Source: Bacillus cereus (GTDB taxonomy: Bacteria; Bacillota; Bacilli; Bacillales; Bacillaceae_G). Taken from it: DNA of 60,000 nt. Location of the stretch: positions 90,001 to 150,000 of the forward strand of contig NZ_CP089518.1 in NCBI RefSeq assembly GCF_025917685.1. Direction: 5' to 3'. Shown in pieces: positions 1 to 12,681 of this stretch; position 1 is the stretch's first letter, and every line of letters starts with the position of its first letter. A model generated the notes under the pieces. The model was not told where the DNA came from, did not search any database, and saw only the letters and a program-made list of their open reading frames with translations. A program made the translations under genes and the position numbers.

Positions 1-2400
<2,400 letters not shown>

Positions 2401-2449
2401 ATAATATGTAGCAAATGTTATCTAGTTTTGAAGGAATATGCCTTCATAG

Positions 2450-2565
2450 TTTGGTGATGATGGCAGAGAGGTCACACCCGTTCCCATACCGAACACGGAA
2501 GTTAAGCTCTCTAGCGCCGATGGTAGTTGGGACCTTGTCCCTGTGAGAGTAGGACGTCGCCAAGC
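2450..2565 (+). rRNA. 5S ribosomal RNA
   Basis: A complete 116-nt 5S rRNA starts about 50 nt after the 23S 3' end. It begins TTTGGTGATGATGGC and ends with GTCGCCAAGC, whose terminal bases pair with the 5' end (helix I). The internal CCGTTCCCATACCGAACACGG stretch, split here between loops B and C, is typical of Bacillus 5S. No tRNA genes follow, so the operon ends at this gene. Confidence 0.97.
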
Positions 2566-2572
2566 AACTAAG

Positions 2573-2599
2573 ACACGAGTCATTTGACTCGTGTTTTTT
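2573..2599 (+). terminator. Rho-independent terminator of the rRNA operon
   Basis: A perfect 10-bp stem ACACGAGTCA/TGACTCGTGT with a 2-nt apparent loop is followed by a run of T. It begins eight bases after the 5S gene and ends rrn transcription before the ctsR promoter. Confidence 0.92.
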
Positions 2600-2707
2600 C
2601 GTGTTTTCTTTTATAATTCATAGTAATTTAAAAAATCTTTACTTAAAGAACCGTCCTTTTGATTAAAGACTGTGAAATGTGGCTAGGATAGTGAATAAGC
2701 AAAAGAG

Positions 2708-2735
2708 TTGCAAATTTTTTTAATACGTATATAAT
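2708..2735 (+). promoter_or_regulatory. Sigma-A-type promoter of the ctsR operon
   Basis: A -35-like TTGCAA (2708-2713) and a consensus -10 TATAAT (2730-2735) are separated by 16 bp. The expected transcription start falls inside the CtsR operator that follows immediately, a layout that fits repression by a bound CtsR dimer. The segment between the 5S terminator and this promoter is A+T rich and shows nothing else. Confidence 0.75.
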
Positions 2736-2738
2736 TAA

Positions 2739-2755
2739 AGTCAAAGATAGTCAAA
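2739..2755 (+). promoter_or_regulatory. CtsR operator (heptad direct repeat)
   Basis: Two identical heptads AGTCAAA are separated by three bases (GAT). This matches the established CtsR box, two RGTCAAA heptads with a 3-nt spacer. A further partial AGTCAA follows at 2755-2760. The site lies just downstream of the -10 box, so the operon is expected to be autorepressed by CtsR and induced by heat. Confidence 0.9.
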
Positions 2756-2776
2756 GTCAATAAAGGTGGCGGATAA

Positions 2777-3238
2777 ATGAGAAATATATCTGATATCATT
2801 GAGAAATATCTAAAGCAAGTTATTGACTTAAGTAATAATAATGTGATTGAAATCAAGAGGAATGAGATCGCGGATCGATTCGATTGTGTTCCGTCTCAAA
2901 TCAACTATGTAATCAATACCCGTTTTACGTTAGAAAGAGGATTCGTAGTAGAAAGTAAACGAGGTGGAGGAGGTTACATTCGCATTATAAAAGTCAAACT
3001 GCATGACGATATAGACATTATTGATCAAATGCTTCATATGATTGATCATAGCGTTGCACAAGGAAATGCAGAAAGTATGGTTATACGTTTAATAGAAGAG
3101 GGCATCATAACAAATCGTGAAGCTAAACTTATGTTAAGTGTACTAGATCGTTCTGTATTATTAATGGATGTTCCTTCTCGAGATGAACTTAGGGCTCGAA
3201 TATTATGCGCAATGTTAAGAACACTGAAATATAAATAA
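2777..3238 (+). CDS. ctsR: Transcriptional repressor of class III heat-shock genes CtsR
   Basis: CtsR is a dimeric winged-helix repressor that blocks clpC, clpE and clpP promoters at normal temperature. The 153-residue protein has the N-terminal DNA-binding domain (about residues 1-72), ending in the beta-wing KRGGGGY at 61-67. The tetraglycine loop there is the family's heat-sensing element, and Arg62 is a known McsB phosphorylation site in Geobacillus. The C-terminal half (about 80-150) is the helical dimerisation and stability domain. The ATG at 2777 follows AAAGGTGG with good spacing. It is the first gene of ctsR-mcsA-mcsB-clpC, whose other products control CtsR activity and degradation. 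Confidence 0.96.
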   Translation: MRNISDIIEKYLKQVIDLSNNNVIEIKRNEIADRFDCVPSQINYVINTRFTLERGFVVESKRGGGGYIRIIKVKLHDDIDIIDQMLHMIDHSVAQGNAESMVIRLIEEGIITNREAKLMLSVLDRSVLLMDVPSRDELRARILCAMLRTLKYK

Positions 3239-3308
3239 ATATAACTTTTGTAAAAATGATAACTAAGATAATGCAGTTTAATATTGTAGGGATTTTGAAG
3301 GGTAACAT

Positions 3309-3425
3309 GTGCTTTTATTAAATAGATTAAGGCAAGAGAACAATCTAGTAATGTATGAAAAGTATCATGAGATAGATCGTTCCTGTTGTAAAGGTGGGGA
3401 TAGCGATGACTTGTCAAAATTGTAA
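3309..3425 (+). other. Possible small reading frame between ctsR and mcsA (38 codons)
   Basis: The ctsR-mcsA gap is 167 bp. It holds a frame opening with GTG at 3309, preceded by GAAGGG with about seven bases of spacing. It runs 38 codons without a stop and ends inside mcsA, overlapping its start by 20 bp. The predicted peptide begins VLLLNRLRQE and contains a CC pair. I do not recognise it. It could be a translated leader that couples to mcsA, or chance. A Met codon at 3351 in the same frame would give 24 residues. Confidence 0.25.
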
Positions 3426-3954
3426 TATAAGAACAGCAACTTTACATTATACAAAAGTAATCAACGAGAAAAAGGCGGAAGTTCATCTTTGTGAGCAATG
3501 TGCAGAACAAAGTGGCTATACGTCTTTCTTTCAATCACAGCACTCTAATTTTTCATTCCATGAACTATTAGCCGGATTATTACATGGTGAATCAGCAATG
3601 TTTGAAGAAGGACAAAATACATTTTCGAATATAAATATACTAAGATGTCCAGATTGTAAGATGACATATGAACAATTTACAAAAGTGGGACGCTTTGGTT
3701 GTGCTTCTTGTTACGATACATTTAAAGAGCATTTAAAACCACTATTAAAACGTCTACACGGTGGACATACAGATCATTGTGGAAAAATTCCAGAGCGTAT
3801 AGAAGGAAATATCCACTTAAAGAAAGAATTAGATGAACTAAAACTTACTCTGAAGCAATCTGTGCAAAAAGAGGAGTTTGAGAAAGCAGCTGAAATACGA
3901 GATGAAATTCGAGGTCTTGAAAATCGGCTTAGTGAGCATAGAGAGGGGGAATAG
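3406..3954 (+). CDS. mcsA: McsA, zinc-binding activator of the protein-arginine kinase McsB
   Basis: McsA is the 182-residue partner that stimulates McsB kinase activity and helps control CtsR. Two zinc-finger-like Cys sets are visible, C3xxC6 with C29xxC32 and C81xxC84 with C99xxC102. A UVR motif follows at about residues 140-175, the type of coiled hairpin that mediates protein contacts in UvrB and ClpC. The ATG at 3406 is chosen because it gives the family N-terminus MTCQNC and follows AAGGTGGGG by six bases. The in-frame GTG at 3394 lies inside that ribosome binding site. mcsB starts 4 bp after the stop. Confidence 0.94.
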   Translation: MTCQNCNIRTATLHYTKVINEKKAEVHLCEQCAEQSGYTSFFQSQHSNFSFHELLAGLLHGESAMFEEGQNTFSNINILRCPDCKMTYEQFTKVGRFGCASCYDTFKEHLKPLLKRLHGGHTDHCGKIPERIEGNIHLKKELDELKLTLKQSVQKEEFEKAAEIRDEIRGLENRLSEHREGE

Positions 3955-3958
3955 TTCT

Positions 3959-5023
3959 ATGTCACTGGACAGAATTATGAACGAAGCAATTAGTCCGTGG
4001 ATGAAGGGAGATGGCCCTGATTCTGATATTGTTTTAAGTAGTCGAATTCGTTTGGCTCGTAATTTAAAAAAATATCAATTCTCTACTATGCAAAACGAGA
4101 AAGAAGCTAAACAGATTCATGAATTATTTAAGAAGAAGTTTGTAAATAAACCGGTAGAACCTTTTGGGAAGTTTGAACTATTAAAAATGGATGAATTAAA
4201 TCCTCTTCAAAGGAGGGTTTTAGTTGAGAAACATTTAATTAGTCCAAATCTTGCAGGAACAGAATACGGAGCATGTTTACTATCAGAAAGTGAACATATT
4301 AGTATCATGCTTAATGAAGAGGATCACGTTAGGATTCAGTGTTTATTTTCAGGGTTACAGTTATCAAAGGCGCTTCAGAGTGCCAATCAAATAGATAATT
4401 GGATCGAGGAAGAAGTTGAATACGCTTTTGATGAATCACTTGGATATATTACGAGTTGTCCTACTAACGTTGGTACAGGATTAAGGGCCTCTGTAATGAT
4501 TCATTTACCGGGACTCGTTTTAACGAAAAGGATTAACCGTATTATACAAGTAATTCAAAAATTAGGGTTAGTAGTAAGAGGAATATACGGTGAAGGTAGC
4601 GAAGCGTTAGGTAATATATTTCAAGTGTCCAATCAAATGACACTAGGTAAAGCAGAAGAAGATATTATTGCAGATTTAAAGAGTGTCATTCAACAAATTA
4701 TACAACAAGAAAAAATAGCTAGAGAATTAATCGTACAAAATTCGAGTGTTGAGCTTGAAGATAAAGTATATCGTTCTTACGGTATACTCTCTAATAGTCG
4801 TTTAATCCAATCTGCGGAAGCGGCTACTTGTTTATCCGATGTACGAATTGGTATTGACCTAGGATATATAAAAGGGATATCAAGAAATATTTTGACTGAG
4901 TTAATGGTCCTTACTCAGCCAGGCATTTTGCAGCAATATGCAGGAGGACCTTTAGGGCCAGAAGAAAGAGATTATCGAAGAGCAACCTTAATCCGTGAGC
5001 GATTACGTATTGAACAAAACTAA
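3959..5023 (+). CDS. mcsB: Protein-arginine kinase McsB
   Basis: McsB phosphorylates arginine residues, including those of CtsR, and pArg marks proteins for ClpC-ClpP degradation. The 354-residue protein has the phosphagen (creatine/arginine) kinase catalytic fold. SSRIRLARN at 27-35 is the nucleotide-binding arginine motif, the catalytic NEEDH segment carries Glu121, and SCPTNVGTG carries Cys167. Both Glu121 and Cys167 are functionally important in B. subtilis McsB. The ATG at 3959 follows GAGAGGGGGA. The frame is open further upstream inside mcsA, but that has no family support. It is the third gene of the ctsR operon. Confidence 0.96.
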   Translation: MSLDRIMNEAISPWMKGDGPDSDIVLSSRIRLARNLKKYQFSTMQNEKEAKQIHELFKKKFVNKPVEPFGKFELLKMDELNPLQRRVLVEKHLISPNLAGTEYGACLLSESEHISIMLNEEDHVRIQCLFSGLQLSKALQSANQIDNWIEEEVEYAFDESLGYITSCPTNVGTGLRASVMIHLPGLVLTKRINRIIQVIQKLGLVVRGIYGEGSEALGNIFQVSNQMTLGKAEEDIIADLKSVIQQIIQQEKIARELIVQNSSVELEDKVYRSYGILSNSRLIQSAEAATCLSDVRIGIDLGYIKGISRNILTELMVLTQPGILQQYAGGPLGPEERDYRRATLIRERLRIEQN

Positions 5024-5045
5024 GCGCAAGTAGGAGGCGATTTCT

Positions 5046-7481
5046 ATGATGTTTGGAAGATTTACAGAACGAGCACAGAAAGTATTAGCTTTATCTCAAG
5101 AGGAAGCAATTCGCATTGGGCATAATAATATTGGTACAGAACATATTTTACTTGGGCTTGTACGCGAAGGCGAAGGGATTGCAGCAAAAGCGTTAATTGC
5201 TCTTGGATTAAGTCCAGAGAAAGTTCAAAAAGAGGTAGAAGCATTAATTGGGCGTGGAACAGAAGCTTCACAAACAGTACATTACACACCTCGTGCTAAA
5301 AAGGTTATTGAGTTGTCTATGGATGAAGCGCGTAAGCTGGGCCATTCCTACGTGGGAACAGAACATGTTTTACTGGGTTTAATCCGTGAAGGTGAAGGGG
5401 TAGCGGCACGTGTTTTAAATAATTTAGGTGTAAGTCTAAACAAGGCAAGACAACAAGTACTGCAACTTCTTGGAAGTAACGAAGCTAGTTCAGGTCACCA
5501 AGGTGGTTCATCAACAAATGCAAATACACCGACGCTTGACAGTTTAGCACGTGATTTAACAGTTGTGGCACGTGAAAATCGTTTAGATCCTGTTATTGGA
5601 CGTAGTAAAGAAATTCAACGCGTAATTGAAGTGTTAAGCCGTAGAACAAAAAACAATCCAGTATTAATTGGAGAACCTGGTGTAGGTAAGACAGCAATTG
5701 CAGAAGGGTTAGCACAGCAAATTGTAAATAATGAAGTTCCTGAAACTTTAAGAGATAAGCGTGTTATGACATTAGATATGGGAACAGTTGTAGCTGGAAC
5801 GAAATATCGTGGTGAATTTGAAGACCGTTTAAAGAAAGTGATGGATGAAATTCGTCAAGCGGGCAATATTATTCTATTTATTGATGAGCTTCATACATTA
5901 ATTGGTGCAGGTGGAGCAGAAGGTGCAATTGATGCGTCAAATATTTTAAAACCATCTTTAGCTCGTGGTGAATTACAATGTATTGGGGCGACAACTTTAG
6001 ATGAATATCGTAAATATATTGAAAAAGACGCAGCTTTAGAGAGACGTTTCCAGCCAATCCATGTTGATGAGCCGAGTTTAGAGGAATCAATTCAAATTTT
6101 GAAAGGTTTACGTGATCGTTACGAGGCGCATCACCGTGTATCTATTACAGATGATGCAATCGATGCGGCTGTAAAACTTTCAGATCGTTATATTACAGAT
6201 CGTTTCTTACCTGATAAAGCAATTGATTTAATTGATGAGGCTGCATCAAAAGTACGTTTACGTTCTTACACAACACCACCGAACTTAAAAGAGCTCGAAG
6301 TGAAACTTGAGGAAATTAGAAAAGAAAAAGATGCAGCTGTACAAAGTCAAGAATTTGAAAAAGCTGCTTCCTTACGTGATATGGAACAACGTTTACGTGA
6401 AAAGTTAGAAGATACAAAACGCCAGTGGAAAGAGCAACAAGGAAAAGAAAATTCAGAAGTAACAGTAGAAGACATTGCAAATGTCGTTTCCACATGGACA
6501 CGTATCCCAGTTTCTAAACTTGCACAAACAGAGACAGATAAATTATTAAACTTAGAATCAATTTTACATGATCGTTTAATTGGTCAAGATGAAGCAGTCG
6601 TAGCTGTGGCAAAAGCTGTTCGTCGTGCAAGAGCAGGATTAAAAGATCCGAAGCGCCCGATTGGTTCATTTATTTTCTTAGGACCAACAGGTGTAGGTAA
6701 AACGGAACTTGCAAGAGCGTTAGCAGAATCTATGTTCGGTGATGAGGATGCGATGATTCGTATCGATATGTCTGAATACATGGAGAAGCATTCTACTTCT
6801 CGTTTAGTTGGATCTCCTCCAGGATATGTTGGATATGAAGAAGGTGGACAATTAACAGAGAAAGTTCGTCGTAAGCCATATTCGGTTGTCCTATTAGATG
6901 AGGTAGAGAAAGCTCATCCTGATGTGTTTAATATTTTACTACAAGTATTAGAAGATGGTCGTTTAACGGATTCTAAAGGGCGTACAGTTGATTTCCGTAA
7001 TACAATTGTTATTATGACGTCTAACGTCGGTGCAGATGCGTTAAAACGTAATAAACATCTTGGCTTTAACGTACAAGATGAGAGCCGCGATTATTCAGAT
7101 ATGAAAGGTAAAGTAATGGATGAACTGAAAAAGGCATTCCGTCCAGAATTCTTAAACCGTATTGATGAAATTATCGTGTTCCATATGCTTGAGAAAAAAC
7201 ATATTCAAGAGATTGTAACACTTATGGTTAATCAGTTAGTGAAACGCTTAAAAGAACAAGAGATTGAATTACACCTAACAGAAGGAGCGATTGCAGCGAT
7301 TGCTGATAAAGGGTTTGATCGTGAATACGGTGCTCGTCCACTTCGTAGGGCAATTCAGAAGCACGTGGAAGATAGACTGTCAGAAGAACTGTTAAAAGGC
7401 GCTATTGAGAAAGGACAAAAAGTTATCTTTGATGTAGAAGGAGAATCATTTGTCATTCATAGTGCGGAAAAGGTAAAATAA
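5046..7481 (+). CDS. clpC: ATP-dependent Clp protease ATP-binding subunit ClpC
   Basis: ClpC is the AAA+ unfoldase that feeds ClpP. In Bacillus it handles pArg-tagged proteins, CtsR and competence regulators. The 811 residues show the paired Clp-N repeats (about 1-145), AAA module D1 with Walker A GEPGVGKT at 209-216 and Walker B ILFIDE, and the middle domain with a UVR-type motif at about 425-460. AAA module D2 has Walker A GPTGVGKT at 546-553 and Walker B VVLLDE, followed by the C-terminal D2-small domain. Two ATGs are adjacent (5046 and 5049) after TAGGAGGCG, and either may start. It ends the operon, followed by a hairpin. Confidence 0.97.
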   Translation: MMFGRFTERAQKVLALSQEEAIRIGHNNIGTEHILLGLVREGEGIAAKALIALGLSPEKVQKEVEALIGRGTEASQTVHYTPRAKKVIELSMDEARKLGHSYVGTEHVLLGLIREGEGVAARVLNNLGVSLNKARQQVLQLLGSNEASSGHQGGSSTNANTPTLDSLARDLTVVARENRLDPVIGRSKEIQRVIEVLSRRTKNNPVLIGEPGVGKTAIAEGLAQQIVNNEVPETLRDKRVMTLDMGTVVAGTKYRGEFEDRLKKVMDEIRQAGNIILFIDELHTLIGAGGAEGAIDASNILKPSLARGELQCIGATTLDEYRKYIEKDAALERRFQPIHVDEPSLEESIQILKGLRDRYEAHHRVSITDDAIDAAVKLSDRYITDRFLPDKAIDLIDEAASKVRLRSYTTPPNLKELEVKLEEIRKEKDAAVQSQEFEKAASLRDMEQRLREKLEDTKRQWKEQQGKENSEVTVEDIANVVSTWTRIPVSKLAQTETDKLLNLESILHDRLIGQDEAVVAVAKAVRRARAGLKDPKRPIGSFIFLGPTGVGKTELARALAESMFGDEDAMIRIDMSEYMEKHSTSRLVGSPPGYVGYEEGGQLTEKVRRKPYSVVLLDEVEKAHPDVFNILLQVLEDGRLTDSKGRTVDFRNTIVIMTSNVGADALKRNKHLGFNVQDESRDYSDMKGKVMDELKKAFRPEFLNRIDEIIVFHMLEKKHIQEIVTLMVNQLVKRLKEQEIELHLTEGAIAAIADKGFDREYGARPLRRAIQKHVEDRLSEELLKGAIEKGQKVIFDVEGESFVIHSAEKVK

Positions 7482-7493
7482 GTATAGACAAAC

Positions 7494-7525
7494 AAAGAGG
7501 GCTACGCGATAGCCCTCTTTCTTGT
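7494..7525 (+). terminator. Terminator after clpC
   Basis: A 10-bp perfect stem AAAGAGGGCT/AGCCCTCTTT with a 7-nt loop lies 12 bp after the clpC stop. The T-tract is short and interrupted (TTTCTTG), so termination may be partial and allow some read-through into radA. Confidence 0.65.
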
Positions 7526-7576
7526 ACGAGAAGGATAAACGTTTATAGATGAAAGTGAAGTGAAATATAAAAAGAT

Positions 7577-8953
7577 ATGGCTAAAAAGAAAACAAAGTTT
7601 ACATGTCAAGAATGTGGTTATCAGTCACCAAAATATATGGGGAAATGTCCTGGATGTGGTCAATGGAATACGCTTGTTGAAGAGATGGAACCGGTTGTAT
7701 CATCAAGACGCCTTAATTATGCCAATGCAATCCAATCAGAAGTAACAAAACCAAGACGCCTAACAGAAGTAGAAACAAAGTCAGAGGCGCGTATTGAAAC
7801 GAAATTCCAAGAGTTTAACCGTGTACTTGGTGGTGGGATTGTAGATGGGTCCTTAGTACTTATTGGTGGAGACCCTGGGATTGGAAAATCAACATTGCTA
7901 TTACAGATTTCATCGCAATTAGCAGATTCTTCATATGATGTACTATATATATCGGGTGAGGAGTCGGCAAAGCAGATTAAACTTCGTGCAGATCGTTTGC
8001 ATGTAAAGGGTAGTAATCTATTTGTTGTAGCAGAGACTGATTTACAGCGAATTGCATCGCACATTGAAGAGATGAATCCAGCTTTTGTTGTTATTGACTC
8101 CATTCAAACGATACATTTACCTGAAGTGACGTCAGCACCAGGAAGTGTCGCGCAAGTACGTGAATGTACAGCGGAATTAATGAAACTTGCAAAGACGAAA
8201 GGGATTCCTATTTTTATAGTCGGACATGTGACAAAAGAAGGGGCAATTGCAGGACCACGTATGCTAGAACATATGGTTGATGCAGTTCTTTACTTTGAAG
8301 GAGATCGTCACCATACATATCGTATTTTGCGAGCTGTGAAAAACCGTTTTGGTTCCACAAATGAAATGGGTATCTTTGAAATGAAGGAGCTAGGTCTTGC
8401 AGAAGTACTAAACCCTTCTGAAATTTTCCTTGAAGAACGTCCAGTTGGAGTTGCAGGATCCACAGTGGTTGCTTCAATGGAAGGAACAAGACCGGTTTTA
8501 GTAGAAATACAAGCATTAATCTCTCCTACTAGTTTTGGAAATCCTCGAAGAATGGCGACGGGAATTGATCATAACCGCGTTTCACTTATTATGGCAGTGT
8601 TAGAAAAAAGAACCGGTTTATTGTTGCAAAATCAAGACGCGTATTTAAAAGTCGCGGGTGGTTTGAAATTAGATGAACCAGCAATCGATTTAGCCGTTGC
8701 ATTAAGTATTGCTTCAAGTTTCAGAGATAAACCTACTGCACCAACCGATGCGGTAATAGGAGAAGTAGGCCTAACTGGAGAAATAAGAAGAGTATCAAGA
8801 ATTGAACAACGTGTACAAGAAGCAGCGAAATTAGGATTTCAACGTGCTATTATTCCTAGAAAAAATTTGGGAGGATGGACAATTCCAGATGGGATTGAGG
8901 TAGTGGGTGTTTCTAATTTAGGAGAAGCGCTTCGTTTGACATTAGGAGGCTAG
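7577..8953 (+). CDS. radA: DNA repair protein RadA (Sms)
   Basis: RadA is a RecA-like branch-migration ATPase/helicase that acts in homologous recombination. The 458 residues show an N-terminal C4 zinc finger (C10, C13, C24, C27) and a RecA-type core with Walker [10 protein letters not shown] at 97-105. The RadA-specific KNRFG motif is at 255-259, and a C-terminal Lon-protease-like domain without peptidase function spans about 280-458. The ribosome binding site is weak (GAAGTGAAA about 10 bp upstream). disA starts 3 bp after the stop, so the two are translated together. RadA is known to inhibit DisA in B. subtilis, which fits the pairing. Confidence 0.96.
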   Translation: MAKKKTKFTCQECGYQSPKYMGKCPGCGQWNTLVEEMEPVVSSRRLNYANAIQSEVTKPRRLTEVETKSEARIETKFQEFNRVLGGGIVDGSLVLIGGDPGIGKSTLLLQISSQLADSSYDVLYISGEESAKQIKLRADRLHVKGSNLFVVAETDLQRIASHIEEMNPAFVVIDSIQTIHLPEVTSAPGSVAQVRECTAELMKLAKTKGIPIFIVGHVTKEGAIAGPRMLEHMVDAVLYFEGDRHHTYRILRAVKNRFGSTNEMGIFEMKELGLAEVLNPSEIFLEERPVGVAGSTVVASMEGTRPVLVEIQALISPTSFGNPRRMATGIDHNRVSLIMAVLEKRTGLLLQNQDAYLKVAGGLKLDEPAIDLAVALSIASSFRDKPTAPTDAVIGEVGLTGEIRRVSRIEQRVQEAAKLGFQRAIIPRKNLGGWTIPDGIEVVGVSNLGEALRLTLGG

Positions 8954-8956
8954 GCT

Positions 8957-10030
8957 ATGGAGGAAAACAAGCAACGTGTCAAAAGTATGATTAACATTCT
9001 ACAGCTCGTTGCCCCAGGAACACCACTACGCGAAGGGATAGATAACGTACTTCGTGCGCAAACTGGAGGGCTAATTGTTCTTGGGTATAATGAGCAGATT
9101 AAAAGTATTGTTGATGGAGGATTTCACATTAATTGTGCATTCTCACCGGCTAGTTTATATGAATTAGCAAAAATGGATGGGGCACTTATTTTAAATGAAA
9201 CTGGGAGCAAAATTTTAATTGCAAATGCACAATTAGTTCCAGATCCATCCATTGATTCTATTGAAACAGGTATGCGTCATCGAACGGCAGAGCGTGTAGC
9301 AAAGCAGACGGCTAGCCTTGTTGTGGCTATTTCACAAAGACGTAACGTAATTACACTATATCAAGGTAACTTACGTTATACACTAAAAGATATAGGTGTA
9401 ATTTTAACGAAGGCAAATCAAGCTATTCAAACGTTAGAAAAATATAAAGCTGTATGGAATGATGGGATTACGAATTTGGGCATTCTAGAATTTGAAGAGG
9501 TCGTTACAATGTCCGAGGTAGTTCATGTTTTACATAGTGTTGAAATGGTACTGCGTATTAAAAATGAAATATTGAGCTATATTCATGAGTTAGGAACAGA
9601 AGGAAGATTAATTCGTTTACAACTCACAGAATTACTAGCTGATTTAGAAGCAGAGGCAGCGCTATTGATTAAGGATTACTACCAAGAGAAAACGCAAGAT
9701 CACCATCAAATTTTGAAGAAGTTACAAGATCTTGCAAATACACAACTTCTAGAGGATAGCGATTTAGTTAAGTTGCTTGGTTATCCAGGACAAATGAGCT
9801 TAGAGGAAAGTGTGACACCGAGAGGATACCGAATCGCAAGCAAAATTTCTCGCGTTCCACCACTTATCATTGAAAATTTAATTAATCGCTTTAAAACGTT
9901 GCAAGGTGTTTGTCGCGCAACTATTAATGAATTGGATGATGTGGAAGGAATTGGAGAAGTTAGAGCGAAGAAAATACGAGAAGGCCTAAAAAGAATTCAA
10001 GAGCATCTCTATATGAGTAGACACAATTAA
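8957..10030 (+). CDS. disA: DNA integrity scanning protein DisA, diadenylate cyclase
   Basis: DisA makes cyclic di-AMP from two ATP while scanning DNA and stops at branched structures such as stalled forks. The 357-residue protein has the DAC catalytic domain (about 1-145) with the signature DGA at 74-76 and RHR at 107-109. A helical spine follows, then a C-terminal helix-hairpin-helix DNA-binding domain at about 300-350 ([13 protein letters not shown]). It begins 3 bp after radA with TTAGGAGGC upstream, so it belongs to the same transcript. The c-di-AMP signal affects sporulation entry, osmolyte transport and cell wall. Confidence 0.96.
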   Translation: MEENKQRVKSMINILQLVAPGTPLREGIDNVLRAQTGGLIVLGYNEQIKSIVDGGFHINCAFSPASLYELAKMDGALILNETGSKILIANAQLVPDPSIDSIETGMRHRTAERVAKQTASLVVAISQRRNVITLYQGNLRYTLKDIGVILTKANQAIQTLEKYKAVWNDGITNLGILEFEEVVTMSEVVHVLHSVEMVLRIKNEILSYIHELGTEGRLIRLQLTELLADLEAEAALLIKDYYQEKTQDHHQILKKLQDLANTQLLEDSDLVKLLGYPGQMSLEESVTPRGYRIASKISRVPPLIIENLINRFKTLQGVCRATINELDDVEGIGEVRAKKIREGLKRIQEHLYMSRHN

Positions 10031-10191
10031 GAATATTACATTGATTCCATAATATAACGACACTAGAACATTTTTGGTATATGATATGGTATATTGGTAA
10101 ATAAAACTATTTACAAAAAAAACACGTCCGCTTTTGCATTCGGCGTTTTGATTAGCAAAACAATGGTTAATAATGAGTAGGAGGTGGTTGG

Positions 10192-11301
10192 ATGTTAAAA
10201 CGGATCGTACAGCTCTTCTTTTTAGTGATCGGGGGAGCGTTAGGGATTTTCTTGATCCCAAAAGTTATTAATGTATTGGACATAGGTGCTGTTCCATGGC
10301 TTGAAGGATCGTATGTTCGGGCAGTTATTGGTGCAATTATTTTATTTTTAACAACATTTTGGCTTGTAGATTATATTGTTCAACTTATTAAGCATATCGA
10401 AGAGGCCCTTGTAAAGGCGCCTGTAGCAGATGTTTTATTTGGTACATTAGGGTTGATCTCTGGTCTTATTGTTGCATATTTAATTTTAATACCAATTCGT
10501 GAATTTACAATCCCAGTCATTAGTACAGTATTGCAAGTGTTCTTTACCCTTTTGCTTGGATATTTAGGGTTCCAAGTAGGGTTTAAAAAGAGAAATGAAT
10601 TGCTAGGATTATTTACATTACCACAACGTGGTGGTAAGAAAAAGAACAATAGTGAGACTGAAGAGGCCGAGGGAGAAGTAGAGAAGTCTACAGCTCACTG
10701 GAAGATTCTCGATACGAGTGTAATTATTGATGGACGTATTGCTGATATTTGCCAAACAAAGTTTTTAGAAGGAACAATTGTGATTCCACAATTCGTATTA
10801 GAAGAGCTTCAGCATATTGCCGATTCTTCCGATGCGTTAAAGCGTAATCGTGGTCGCAGAGGGTTAGACATTTTAAATCGTATTCAAAAAGAGATGCCAA
10901 TTCCGGTAGAAATTTATGAAGGCGATTTCGAGGATATCCAAGAGGTGGATAGCAAGCTTGTAAAGTTAGCGAAAATCACCGGTGGAACTGTTGTAACAAA
11001 TGATTTCAACTTAAATAAGGTTTCTGAATTACAAGGGGTAACAGTGTTAAATATTAACGATTTAGCAAATGCAATTAAACCAGTTGTACTTCCTGGCGAA
11101 GAACTAAGTGTTTATGTTGTGAAAGATGGTAAAGAACAAAATCAAGGTGTTGCATATTTAGATGATGGCACGATGATTGTAGTAGAAGACGGTAGAGAAT
11201 ATGTCGGTTCACAACTCAATGTACTTGTTACAAGTGTATTGCAAACATCGGCTGGTCGTATGATATTCGCGAAACGTAAATTTTTAGAAAAAGCATTATA
11301 A
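10192..11301 (+). CDS. yacL: PIN-TRAM domain membrane protein YacL
   Basis: This 369-residue protein is of the YacL/PilT-N type. Four hydrophobic segments occupy about residues 1-125, followed by a charged linker. A PIN ribonuclease-like domain begins at [11 protein letters not shown] (Asp174 the likely first acidic metal ligand) and continues to [12 protein letters not shown]-terminal TRAM RNA-binding domain lies at about 295-355. The combination suggests a membrane-anchored RNase, but no substrate is established to my knowledge. GTAGGAGGTGG precedes the ATG. The 161-bp gap after disA is A+T rich and holds only an imperfect hairpin near 10118-10150. Confidence 0.85.
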   Translation: MLKRIVQLFFLVIGGALGIFLIPKVINVLDIGAVPWLEGSYVRAVIGAIILFLTTFWLVDYIVQLIKHIEEALVKAPVADVLFGTLGLISGLIVAYLILIPIREFTIPVISTVLQVFFTLLLGYLGFQVGFKKRNELLGLFTLPQRGGKKKNNSETEEAEGEVEKSTAHWKILDTSVIIDGRIADICQTKFLEGTIVIPQFVLEELQHIADSSDALKRNRGRRGLDILNRIQKEMPIPVEIYEGDFEDIQEVDSKLVKLAKITGGTVVTNDFNLNKVSELQGVTVLNINDLANAIKPVVLPGEELSVYVVKDGKEQNQGVAYLDDGTMIVVEDGREYVGSQLNVLVTSVLQTSAGRMIFAKRKFLEKAL

Positions 11302-11317
11302 GTAGAGGATTTTTAAT

Positions 11318-11998
11318 ATGTATACATTAATTATTCCAGCAGCGGGTCAAGGAAAACGGATGGGTGCTGGCAAAAATAAGTTGTTCTTACTTATAAATGA
11401 AGTGCCGATTATTGTGCATACATTACGTGCTTTTGAAAAAGATAGAGCATGCAAAAGTATTATTATGGCAATTAACGAAGAAGAACGCCCGTATTTTGAG
11501 GAGTTAATGCAGAAGTACCCAGTTGAAAAACAGGTGCAATTTATTCAAGGCGGGGCTGAAAGGCAAGATAGCGTATATAATGCGCTTCAGCATGTGAGCG
11601 GAGTCGAGTATGTTCTCGTACACGATGGTGCGCGCCCGTTCGTAACGAATAAAATGATTCAAGATGTATTAACTGCAGCAGAAAAATATGGTGCTTCCAT
11701 TTGTGCAGTACCAGTGAAGGATACAGTTAAGAAAGTAGAACAGAGTGTTGTTGTTGAAACGGTAGAACGTTCTCAGCTTAAAGCAGTTCAAACGCCGCAA
11801 GGGTTCTCTGTTCCTCTGTTATTAGAAGCTCATAGAAGTGCAAAGCAGAGTTGTTTCCTTGGTACAGATGATGCAAGTCTCGTAGAACGTATCGGGAAGC
11901 GAGTAGGTGTAGTGGAGGGGAGTTACTATAATATTAAGGTGACGACTCCGGAGGATTTGTTAATTGCTGAAAGTTTCCTTCATGTTCAGAAGAAATAG
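11318..11998 (+). CDS. ispD: 2-C-methyl-D-erythritol 4-phosphate cytidylyltransferase IspD
   Basis: IspD couples MEP to CTP, giving CDP-ME in the non-mevalonate isoprenoid pathway. The 226-residue protein has the nucleotidyltransferase signature [14 protein letters not shown] at about 8-21, the HDGARPF segment that lines the active site near residue 105, and the C-terminal VTTPEDL motif. It starts 16 bp after yacL and is followed by a strong hairpin before ispF, the later enzyme of the same pathway. Confidence 0.95.
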   Translation: MYTLIIPAAGQGKRMGAGKNKLFLLINEVPIIVHTLRAFEKDRACKSIIMAINEEERPYFEELMQKYPVEKQVQFIQGGAERQDSVYNALQHVSGVEYVLVHDGARPFVTNKMIQDVLTAAEKYGASICAVPVKDTVKKVEQSVVVETVERSQLKAVQTPQGFSVPLLLEAHRSAKQSCFLGTDDASLVERIGKRVGVVEGSYYNIKVTTPEDLLIAESFLHVQKK

Positions 11999-12016
11999 TA
12001 GTGATGGCATTATAGT

Positions 12017-12055
12017 AAAGAAAAGCTCGGCAACGGCCGGGCTTTTCTTTATAGG
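12017..12055 (+). terminator. Hairpin terminator between ispD and ispF
   Basis: A 15-bp stem (12017-12031 with 12036-12050, one G-T pair) and a 4-nt loop is A-rich on the left arm and T-rich on the right, so it can work in either orientation. It lies between two pathway genes in the same direction, so it probably reduces rather than abolishes read-through, unless ispF has its own promoter. Confidence 0.75.
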
Positions 12056-12115
12056 GATAGCAATATAATATAGAATCATAAAGCTCAGTAGTTTAGCTTG
12101 AGGAGGATGCAAAGA

Positions 12116-12592
12116 ATGTTTCGAATTGGACAAGGTTTTGATGTACATGAATTTGCGGAAGGTAGACCATTAATTATCGGCGGAATTACAATTCCTCATG
12201 AGAAAGGATTAATCGGTCACTCGGATGCGGATGTATTGTTACATACGATTGCTGACGCGTGTTTAGGAGCAATTGCAGCAGGAGATATTGGAAAGCATTT
12301 TCCTGATACAGATCCTGCCTTTAAAGATGCAGATTCAGCTATATTGTTACAGAAAGTTTGGGAATTTGTGCGTGAACAAGGTTACGAGCTAGGGAATCTA
12401 GATTGTACAATTATTGCCCAAAAGCCAAAAATGGCACCGCATATTGAAAGCATGCGCAAACGTATTAGTGAACTATTAGAAACGTCTGTTGATAATATTA
12501 ATGTAAAGGCAACAACAACAGAAAAATTAGGATTTACAGGTAGAGAAGAAGGGATTGCTTCTCAAGCAGTCGTATTATTGCAGAAAAAATAA
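12116..12592 (+). CDS. ispF: 2-C-methyl-D-erythritol 2,4-cyclodiphosphate synthase IspF
   Basis: IspF forms MEcPP with release of CMP, two enzymatic steps after IspD. The 158-residue protein shows the zinc ligands D9 and H11 (GFDVHEF) and H43, and the family motif [10 protein letters not shown]. The [16 protein letters not shown] stretch near the C-terminus contacts the cytidine. The ATG at 12116 follows AGGAGG by nine bases and gives the standard 158-residue length. A start at 12098 would place the ribosome binding site inside the gene. Confidence 0.95.
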   Translation: MFRIGQGFDVHEFAEGRPLIIGGITIPHEKGLIGHSDADVLLHTIADACLGAIAAGDIGKHFPDTDPAFKDADSAILLQKVWEFVREQGYELGNLDCTIIAQKPKMAPHIESMRKRISELLETSVDNINVKATTTEKLGFTGREEGIASQAVVLLQKK

Positions 12593-12681
12593 TGGTTTTT
12601 AATTCGTAAGATGGATAATCACATTTTTTTGTTGTACAATTATAGAATGTGTAGACATTAAGAATGGAAGGTGTACCAATT

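Noticed and set aside
3307..3321. ATG with a binding site in the ctsR-mcsA gap
   Set aside because: That frame stops after four codons. Only the overlapping GTG frame is long enough to consider.
3878..3958. N-terminal extension of McsB into mcsA
   Set aside because: It overlaps the UVR-coding end of mcsA, and the family start MSLDRIM has a strong binding site.
10118..10150. Terminator after disA
   Set aside because: The candidate stem near AAAACACGTCCG and CGGCGTTTT needs two bulges and has no clean T-tract, so it is too weak to list.
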